This document shows positions 58,654-64,000 of a DNA stretch of 64,000 nucleotides, one piece after another. The translations under genes were made by a program, and so were the position numbers. Each line of letters opens with the position of its first letter. Position 1 is the first letter of the stretch. This DNA is from Candidatus Binatota bacterium (GTDB lineage: Bacteria > Desulfobacterota > Binatia > UBA1149), in the NCBI GenBank assembly GCA_012960245.1, contig DUBO01000028.1:1-64000 (forward strand), read 5' to 3'. The notes under the pieces are model-generated. The model had not been told where the DNA came from and made no database searches. It saw only the letters and a program-made list of their open reading frames with translations.

Positions 58654-59667
58654 ATGCCCGCAGATAAAGAATACTTCGTGGCGCTCTCGGAGTGCCACTT
58701 CATGAACCCCGAATCGATGGAAGAGATGTCGTACTACCCGGGCTACGAGCGCTGGTGGAAGAGCATCGACGGGGTCATGCGCGCCTGGGGTGGCGACCGC
58801 GACCTGTCGGGTGGCGAGGGCATGCCCGAGCCGCGCGCGCACGCGTTGATAGAGTGGATGGACAAGGCCGAGGTCGACGTCTGTTTTGCACTGCGCGAGT
58901 CGATGATGGACGTGGCCGACTACACCACCTGCATGTCGACCAACGCCTTCATGCTCAAGGAGATCGAACCCTACCCTGAGCGCATGTACCTCGAGTGTAA
59001 CTGCGGCCCTATCCTCCGGCGCGGCGTCGACAAGGCGATCTGGGAACTGGAGTACCTGTTCAACGAGCGTAATGCGCGCTTGTGCAAGGTCTACGCGCCA
59101 GAGGACGGCCCTCTCAACGACAAGCGGCTGTGGCCCTTCTACGAAAAGTGTTGCGAGCTGGGCATAGCCATCACGGTACACACCGGCATGAGCTACGTCT
59201 GCCCGCAGCCGAGCAAGTACACCGCCCCGGTGCTGCTCGACGACGTCTGCCTCGATTTCCCCGATCTCAAGGTCATCGCCTATCACATGGGCTGGCCCGA
59301 CACCGAGGAACTGATCGGGCTGGCGGGCAAACACGTCAACCTGTACCTGAGCCTGTCGGGCATCATCGGTTGGCTGGCGCGCTCGCCCTACCGCGCCTAC
59401 CACATGATAGGCACCGCGCTGCAGTGGGTCAGTGACGAGAAGATCGTCATGGGACTGGACCTCGCGTTTGACGACATGCCGTTGGTGGTCGACTTCATTC
59501 GTAACTTCCAGATTCCCGAGCAGCTGCGCGAAGAGTGGGGTTACAAGGAGATAACCGACCAGATGCGCGCCAACATACTGGGGCTCAACCTCGCAAAGCT
59601 GGCCGGCATAGAGCCGACCCGTCGCGTGGGTAAGGGCAAGGGCAAACCGGGGGCCCTGGCCTCCTGA
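58654..59667 (+). CDS. Amidohydrolase-2-like (ACMSD-family) protein
   Basis: A 337-residue TIM-barrel protein of the amidohydrolase_2 group. The HTGMSYVCPQPSKY strand, the AYHMGWPDTEEL strand and GLDLAFDD towards the end correspond to the metal and catalytic positions. At the N-terminus the metal-binding DxHxH reads SECHFM: His15 is kept but Met17 replaces the second His, so metal binding may be altered. The family catalyses decarboxylation or hydrolysis. It starts at ATG 58654 (GGAGACGAAGTC ahead) and is in the operon between the hydroxylase and the thiolase-like gene. Confidence 0.8.
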   Translation: MPADKEYFVALSECHFMNPESMEEMSYYPGYERWWKSIDGVMRAWGGDRDLSGGEGMPEPRAHALIEWMDKAEVDVCFALRESMMDVADYTTCMSTNAFMLKEIEPYPERMYLECNCGPILRRGVDKAIWELEYLFNERNARLCKVYAPEDGPLNDKRLWPFYEKCCELGIAITVHTGMSYVCPQPSKYTAPVLLDDVCLDFPDLKVIAYHMGWPDTEELIGLAGKHVNLYLSLSGIIGWLARSPYRAYHMIGTALQWVSDEKIVMGLDLAFDDMPLVVDFIRNFQIPEQLREEWGYKEITDQMRANILGLNLAKLAGIEPTRRVGKGKGKPGALAS

Positions 59668-59689
59668 CCGGCCTTCCGGGCGAGCGACG

Positions 59690-60850
59690 ATGAAAGACAA
59701 GGCCTGCATCGTTGGCGTGGGCGCCACCGGGTTCTGCCGCGGCGAGGGCTCGGGCAAGAGCCTGCACGGGCTGCAACTCGAGGCCGCGCTGGCCGCGCTG
59801 GCCGACGCGGGCCTGCGGGCGGGAGAGGTGGACGGTATCATGCCGTTTCCAAACCTGGGCACGGCCGAGGGTTTTGCCGCCAGCCTTGGCTGCGAGAACC
59901 TGAGGTTTGCCACCACGGTCAACATGGGCGGCGCGGCTCCGGTGGCGTCGCTGGGTGTCGCGGCCGCTGCGGTGAGCTCGGGCCTGGCCGACTACGTGCT
60001 CATGCCCGCGGGTTGGAACGGCTACTCGGGATCGCGGGCTGGCGCCATCGTGCAGGAGATGACGGCTTCGATTCCCGGCGGGGCGATCGCCCGCGACTTC
60101 TATCTGCCGCACGGGCTGGTGGCCCCTCCGCAGTGGTACGCGCTCATCGCCCGTCGCCACATGCACGAGTACGGTACCACGGCCGAGCAGCTGGGCGCGG
60201 TCGCGCTGGCCATGCGCAAGCACGCGCAGTTGAATCCCGCTGCCGTCATGCACGGCAAGTCGATGACCATGGAGCAGTACCTGGCCTCGCCGATGATCAC
60301 CGATCCCTACCGCTTGTTCGACTGTTGCCTGGAGACCGACGGCGCGGCCGCCTTCGTGGTGACCTCTGCCGAGCGCGCGCGGGATCTTGCCCGCACGCCG
60401 GTTTACATAAGCGGGGTGGCCTCGGCCCAGCCCTATCCGGCCGACGAGATTACCGGCAGGGAAGATATCTTTCGCACCGGGCTCACGGTGGCCGCGCCCC
60501 GGGCCTTCGAGATGGCCGGCGTAAAACCGGCGGACGCCGACTTTGCCCAGGTGTACGACTGCTTCACCTTCGAGGTAGTCCAGCAGCTCGAAGAAGCCGG
60601 CTTCTGCGCGCGTGGCGAGGGTGGTGCTTTCGTGCAGGAGGGGCGGATAGAGCTCGGCGGCGAACTGCCCGTCAACACCCACGGTGGCCTGCTGAGCGAG
60701 GCCCACGTGCTGGGTATGGGCCACGTTGTGGAGGCCGTGCGGCAGTTGCGCGGCGAAGCAGCTGGGCGACAGGTGGCAGACGCCAGCCTGGGAGTGGTGA
60801 CCGGCTGGGGCGATTTCGGCGACGGCTCTATTGCCGTGTTGAGGAACTGA
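59690..60850 (+). CDS. Thiolase-fold protein without active-site Cys (Ltp2/SCPx-like)
   Basis: A 386-residue thiolase-superfamily protein (IVGVGATGFCRGEG start; NTHGGLLSEAHVLGMGHVVEAVRQL C-terminal motif). The nucleophile Cys normally in the N-CxSG motif is absent: the corresponding stretch reads VNMGGAAPVASLGVAAAAV. Proteins of this type include Ltp2, a retro-aldolase that removes the steroid side chain in partnership with a DUF35 protein. The next gene, 6 bases on, is exactly such a DUF35 protein, so an aldolase-type role is more likely than thiolysis. Confidence 0.85.
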   Translation: MKDKACIVGVGATGFCRGEGSGKSLHGLQLEAALAALADAGLRAGEVDGIMPFPNLGTAEGFAASLGCENLRFATTVNMGGAAPVASLGVAAAAVSSGLADYVLMPAGWNGYSGSRAGAIVQEMTASIPGGAIARDFYLPHGLVAPPQWYALIARRHMHEYGTTAEQLGAVALAMRKHAQLNPAAVMHGKSMTMEQYLASPMITDPYRLFDCCLETDGAAAFVVTSAERARDLARTPVYISGVASAQPYPADEITGREDIFRTGLTVAAPRAFEMAGVKPADADFAQVYDCFTFEVVQQLEEAGFCARGEGGAFVQEGRIELGGELPVNTHGGLLSEAHVLGMGHVVEAVRQLRGEAAGRQVADASLGVVTGWGDFGDGSIAVLRN

Positions 60851-60856
60851 CAAGCG

Positions 60857-61294
60857 ATGACTGATGCTGGAAAGAAAAAGGCAGTGGGTCTGCCGCTGCC
60901 CTTGATGCAGGGATTGCACGGTGAGTTTTATGGGCACTGCGCCGCGGGCCGATTGAGTTTTCAGCGCTGCTCGGACTGCGGTCGCTGGCGCCACGTGCCG
61001 CGCGAGATATGCCCGGCCTGCAGCTCGTGGAACTGGAGCTGGGAGCAGTCGAGCGGGCGCGGCACCGTGTACACTTACACTATCGCTGAGCGCCCCATGC
61101 ACCCGGCCTTCGCCGAGCGTTGCCCTTACGCCGTGGTGGTGGTCGAGATGGAAGAAGGCGTAAGATTGCTCAGCCGGGTCGTTGATTGCCCGCCCTCCGA
61201 ACTCGAGATAGGCGCGGCAGTTAAAGTCGATTTCGAGGATGTTGGTTCTACCGCTGCCGGCAAAGTTCTTCTACCCGTTTTTCGACGCGGGTAA
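60857..61294 (+). CDS. DUF35 zinc-ribbon/OB-fold protein
   Basis: A 145-residue protein with a rubredoxin-like zinc ribbon (C38-x2-C41 and C52-x2-C55) and an OB-fold (GRGTVYTYTIAERPMHPAF...VVVVEMEEGVRLLSRVVDC). DUF35 proteins pair with thiolase-like enzymes and, in steroid degraders, form the Ltp-ChsH2 complex. It ends the operon and is 1 base from the stop of the convergent gene. Confidence 0.9.
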   Translation: MTDAGKKKAVGLPLPLMQGLHGEFYGHCAAGRLSFQRCSDCGRWRHVPREICPACSSWNWSWEQSSGRGTVYTYTIAERPMHPAFAERCPYAVVVVEMEEGVRLLSRVVDCPPSELEIGAAVKVDFEDVGSTAAGKVLLPVFRRG

Positions 61295-61295
61295 G

Positions 61296-63542
61296 CTACT
61301 CGCAACGCTGATTGCGAAGGAGCAACGCCCCCTCGTAACCCCGCAGCCGTATCTTGTGGGCGCACTTGCGTTTAACCTTGCCGTTGAGCTTGACCCTCTG
61401 GTAGCGCCTCTCGGGCAAGATGATCCGTTGCGACTTGGTCGCCATGAAATCAGTGTTCGAACCGAAGATGTCTGTACGGTAGAGCACCATTCCATTGGTG
61501 TAGGTGCGCGCGAGCACCATCTCGGTCGGGGCGTCGGCAACCTGGGGGTGATCCTCGGCCCGGTCGAGGTAGAAAATATGCGAGGGCACCGTCGGAACGC
61601 TGCCGTCGGGTAGCAGTTCGGGGTGGGATAGCACCGTGTCGGTACTGTCCCCGATAACGGTGTAATCACCGCCGGCCTGGGTGGCTACCATGTACTTCAT
61701 CGCTTCCAAGCCGGCCGGAATGTAGCCCGCGGGGCTTCCGAGGTCGTGTTCCAGCAGCCGCGTGGGCTGGTAGGCCACGTTTTTGGGTATACCCGCCCGG
61801 TAGTACAGCCAGTCCTCGGTGTTTCCGCTCCCGTAAAGGTAAGTGTGGTTCCAGTTGTTGAGGTAGGTCAGACCGGGGACGTTGAGAAGGTAGTACTGGG
61901 CCAGCAGGGATTCCTGGTCACGACTCCAGTTCTTTTTCCTGTTGGCCAGGAGGCGGGCACGTCCTGACCGGCTGGTTCCCTGGACTATGTTTCGGTGTCC
62001 CAGCTGGGACATCGCGAAGATGTCCCACGCCTTGTTGATGCCGAAATAGCCGGTCAGTCCGGTCGACGAACGGAGGTAATCCTCCCGCAGGTAGGCCGAT
62101 ACGCCATCGAGGAAGGGGTAGCGGTCAGCCGAAGTGAAAAGGTTGGCCGCCGATATGTTGGCCGTCAGCCAGGGGCTGCCGGTTGCACTGGCAATAGAGG
62201 CGAACGTTTCGACGAAGGCCGTGGTGTACTCAGCCAGGAGTTCATCGCTGTCGATAGGGTTCGAGCTCTCGTCGATCGAACCACCGCCCAGTACGTTGAA
62301 CTCGGTCGCGCCCACCGTTTTGAAGAGATCGTCGTTGTAGCCGCCCTTCATGCCCTGGGAGTCCCAGTGCTCAGCATGGTACAGCCCGACTTCGGTGCGA
62401 AAATCCGCGTTGAACAGGTTGGCGCGGCACCAGTCCGAGGTCGAGTTCCACATCCTGCCCAGGGGGACGACCCGCGATTCCCAGCGCATGCGGGCAGAGG
62501 CCTGTATATCAGGCCGGGCGGAGAATTCGGCGTCGTCCACGTAGCCGTTGCCGTCGCCGTCGTTGGTGGGATTCCAGCCGGGGATGACCCGGGAACTGGA
62601 ATCACCGGGCGTTAGCTCGGGCATCCAGTCCTTGAGTTGTACGTTGTCCAGTCGCGGCTGGGTGTTGCCATCGCCGTCACGCCATAGCAGGCGCACGGCG
62701 TACATCATGCCGCCGTCGCGCAGCAGTGACTGGCCGAAATACTGGCCGTGGCCGTACGACAGTCCCGAGCCGTCGTGCAGGCTGGCGATCTGCCAGTCGG
62801 CGGGCGGTGTCCACTTCACCACGCCGCTCGCACCCAGGTTGGCCGTGCCGTCGGTAAAAAGGAGGGGCGACCATTGGCTTACCATGCCGTTGCCGTCAAC
62901 CGCGCTCGGGTACTCGATTACCAGCGTGCCGTCGACGGCAAACGATGAAAGGGTCAGTGTTAACTCGTCGAATTTCTCGAAAAGCAATACGTACAGTGCG
63001 CCGTCCTGGTCGGAGTGTTGCCACACTGATGTATCCCACGGCGGAGACTGGTACAGCCAGAATCCTGCGTGCAACGAATCCGCGGTCCAACCAACGGTAT
63101 CGGGTCTACGCGCGAATGGCGTGACCGTTGAATGACTGGCATCGTCGATGGCCAGGGTAGTGTCGGTGGTGAAGTGCAGAAAATAGTCTTCGTAGTCGCG
63201 CCCTGCAGCGAGAGCGCTCCGCCGGTACCACATCTCTGCCTTGCTCGGACTGAAGGCCAGGGTCTGGTTGTACATGTAGTTGATCACGTCGATCTGCTGG
63301 TTACCGTCGGCCCCGTAATCTCCACCGAAAGACACGTCGGCCTGGGCCTGTTCCCAGGCTTTCACCGCGTCCGCGTCCGGCAAGGTCTTTCTGGTCTTGC
63401 GATCGGTGGGGGCCTCCCACGCTCCCGGAAGAACCCAGGCTGTACCGGTGGAGGGATACCGGGACTGCTGCGCCCCAAGCGGGTCAGCCAGGAAGGAAAA
63501 CGCCAGCATCGCGAGTAGCGCCGTTGTGTAGTTGTTTCTCAT
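61296..63542 (-). CDS. Secreted protein, possible glycoside-hydrolase-like
   Basis: A 748-residue exported protein (signal MRNNYTTALLAMLAFSFLADPLGAQQ). An EF-hand-type Ca site lies near residues 325-338 (NDGDGNGYVDDAEF) and another Asp-rich loop near 80 (YGADGNQQIDVIN). A later region (WLTANISAANLF, DGVSAYLREDYLR, LLAQYYLLNVPGLTYLNNWN) has the feel of a TIM-barrel enzyme, but I cannot place it in a named family. ATG 63542 was chosen; a start at 63554 is equally possible. The C-terminal end is basic and Cys-containing (KVKRKCAHKIRLRGYEGALL). Confidence 0.65.
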   Translation of the reverse strand: MRNNYTTALLAMLAFSFLADPLGAQQSRYPSTGTAWVLPGAWEAPTDRKTRKTLPDADAVKAWEQAQADVSFGGDYGADGNQQIDVINYMYNQTLAFSPSKAEMWYRRSALAAGRDYEDYFLHFTTDTTLAIDDASHSTVTPFARRPDTVGWTADSLHAGFWLYQSPPWDTSVWQHSDQDGALYVLLFEKFDELTLTLSSFAVDGTLVIEYPSAVDGNGMVSQWSPLLFTDGTANLGASGVVKWTPPADWQIASLHDGSGLSYGHGQYFGQSLLRDGGMMYAVRLLWRDGDGNTQPRLDNVQLKDWMPELTPGDSSSRVIPGWNPTNDGDGNGYVDDAEFSARPDIQASARMRWESRVVPLGRMWNSTSDWCRANLFNADFRTEVGLYHAEHWDSQGMKGGYNDDLFKTVGATEFNVLGGGSIDESSNPIDSDELLAEYTTAFVETFASIASATGSPWLTANISAANLFTSADRYPFLDGVSAYLREDYLRSSTGLTGYFGINKAWDIFAMSQLGHRNIVQGTSRSGRARLLANRKKNWSRDQESLLAQYYLLNVPGLTYLNNWNHTYLYGSGNTEDWLYYRAGIPKNVAYQPTRLLEHDLGSPAGYIPAGLEAMKYMVATQAGGDYTVIGDSTDTVLSHPELLPDGSVPTVPSHIFYLDRAEDHPQVADAPTEMVLARTYTNGMVLYRTDIFGSNTDFMATKSQRIILPERRYQRVKLNGKVKRKCAHKIRLRGYEGALLLRNQRCE

Positions 63543-63755
63543 GATGCTGTGCAATCTTTCCCGGCACGGCCACTGGTGGGCCCATGTGCTGTCAACTGCG
63601 CGCGACCCAAGCCGAGAACCAGCCGCGAAATGAAAAGAGACGATATACTTTCAGCCGAATCAACGGAACCGTATGCTGGGCCTGCCCTGGAAGGTTTCCG
63701 GCGACGGTGCGGTGCGCGCTCGTGGCGGAGCTCCCACAAGCGGGTCGCGCGCGTA

Positions 63756-64000
63756 TCAGTAAATCTTAAGGTACACCGAGCCGTAGGCCGGTACGGTAAC
63801 AGCCGGCAGCGTGCCACCGGCGGCCACGCTGAACGAATCCGTAGGAGTGCGTATGGCGTCCCACAAAAGGTCGCGCTTGCCTCGCCACCAGGACTCGCTC
63901 TGCGCGTCCAGCTGCTGGTCTAGTGTCGTGGTGCAGCTGTCCTGACCCTGGTGGGGGCCGTCACTTGAGTGCCACAGGGTTGCGGTGCTCGTGTCCTGGT
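63756..64000 (-). CDS. C-terminal end of a secreted-type protein, truncated by window edge
   Basis: On the minus strand an open frame enters from the right edge and stops at TGA 63758-63756. The 80 visible residues include SWWRGKRDLLWDAIRTPTDSF and end GGTLPAVTVPAYGSVYLKIY, a beta-sandwich-like tail as seen at the end of many glycoside hydrolases. It reads in the same direction as the gene at 61296-63542 and may be related. The 213-base gap 63543-63755 shows no gene. Confidence 0.6.
   Translation of the reverse strand, partial: QDTSTATLWHSSDGPHQGQDSCTTTLDQQLDAQSESWWRGKRDLLWDAIRTPTDSFSVAAGGTLPAVTVPAYGSVYLKIY

Noticed and set aside
57847-59925. A 692-codon open frame on the minus strand
   Set aside because: It crosses the large subunit gene, the amidohydrolase-like gene and the start of the thiolase-like gene in antisense, and its product shows no recognisable domain.
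1-64000. CRISPR arrays, rRNA, tRNA, transposases, integrases, prophage genes
   Set aside because: None was recognised on reading both strands; no regularly spaced direct repeats with unique spacers and no transposase or integrase motifs were seen.

Overview
The window is GC-rich, densely coded DNA of a Gram-negative bacterium: it has a TolC-type outer-membrane protein, an RND pump with a lipoprotein adaptor, a porin-like barrel and a HAMP sensor kinase. No rRNA, tRNA, phage or insertion-sequence gene was seen. The gene content (many class III CoA-transferases and acyl-CoA dehydrogenases, an F420-type Ddn-family protein, large secreted Cys-rich proteins) suggests an uncultured environmental lineage of the former Deltaproteobacteria/Myxococcota/Binatota kind; this placement is a guess. 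TTG and GTG starts are common, and the isoleucine codon ATA is frequent despite the high GC.

Layout. (1) 1-13.3 kb, catabolic block A: CoA-transferase, SnoaL-like protein and acyl-CoA dehydrogenase (ACAD) on plus; an aldehyde dehydrogenase-SDR pair on minus; then a long plus-strand run of ACAD, CoA-transferase, ACAD, XdhC-like and MocA-like (molybdenum-cofactor insertion), CoxG-like, and the beta subunit of an acetone-carboxylase-type enzyme. (2) 13.5-32.7 kb, accessory block: a small secreted protein, a GH9-type secreted enzyme carrying a beta-propeller insertion, a YrdC-like protein, an efflux operon (HD protein, K+ channel, binding-protein/TolC fusion, adaptor, RND pump), a ferritin-like/MerR operon behind a long perfect inverted repeat, an alpha/beta hydrolase, a DUF1295-like membrane protein, an EamA exporter and a Ddn-family protein. 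(3) 32.8-39.3 kb, catabolic block B: acetone-carboxylase alpha and gamma subunits followed by three CoA-transferases. (4) 39.6-46.5 kb: a large secreted dihaem cytochrome-like protein, and a porin/binding-protein/sensor-kinase operon. (5) 46.7-61.3 kb, catabolic block C: quinone reductase, cyclophilin, DsbA-like double-domain protein, acyl-CoA ligase, a MarR regulator with a small glycine-zipper peptide gene, crotonase, a three-subunit molybdenum hydroxylase, an amidohydrolase-like protein, a Cys-less thiolase-fold protein and a DUF35 partner. (6) 61.3-64 kb: two secreted proteins on minus, the second cut by the window edge.

What ties it together. Four intergenic palindromes of the form TnnAACnnGTTnnA, the pattern known for the TetR-family steroid regulator KstR, sit in front of the ALDH-SDR/ACAD divergent pair, the acetone-carboxylase beta gene, the acetone-carboxylase alpha/gamma/CoA-transferase operon, and the crotonase/molybdenum-hydroxylase divergent pair. 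This joins blocks A, B and C, about 50 kb apart, into one likely regulon. The combination of a molybdenum hydroxylase, its maturation proteins, an acetone-carboxylase-like ATP-dependent carboxylase, ACADs, CoA-transferases and an Ltp2/DUF35-like retro-aldolase pair points to breakdown of a branched or cyclic (steroid- or terpenoid-like) substrate; the substrate itself is inference. A second, local circuit is the MarR gene with four near-identical GTGyATATrCAC boxes controlling itself and an 84-residue membrane peptide.
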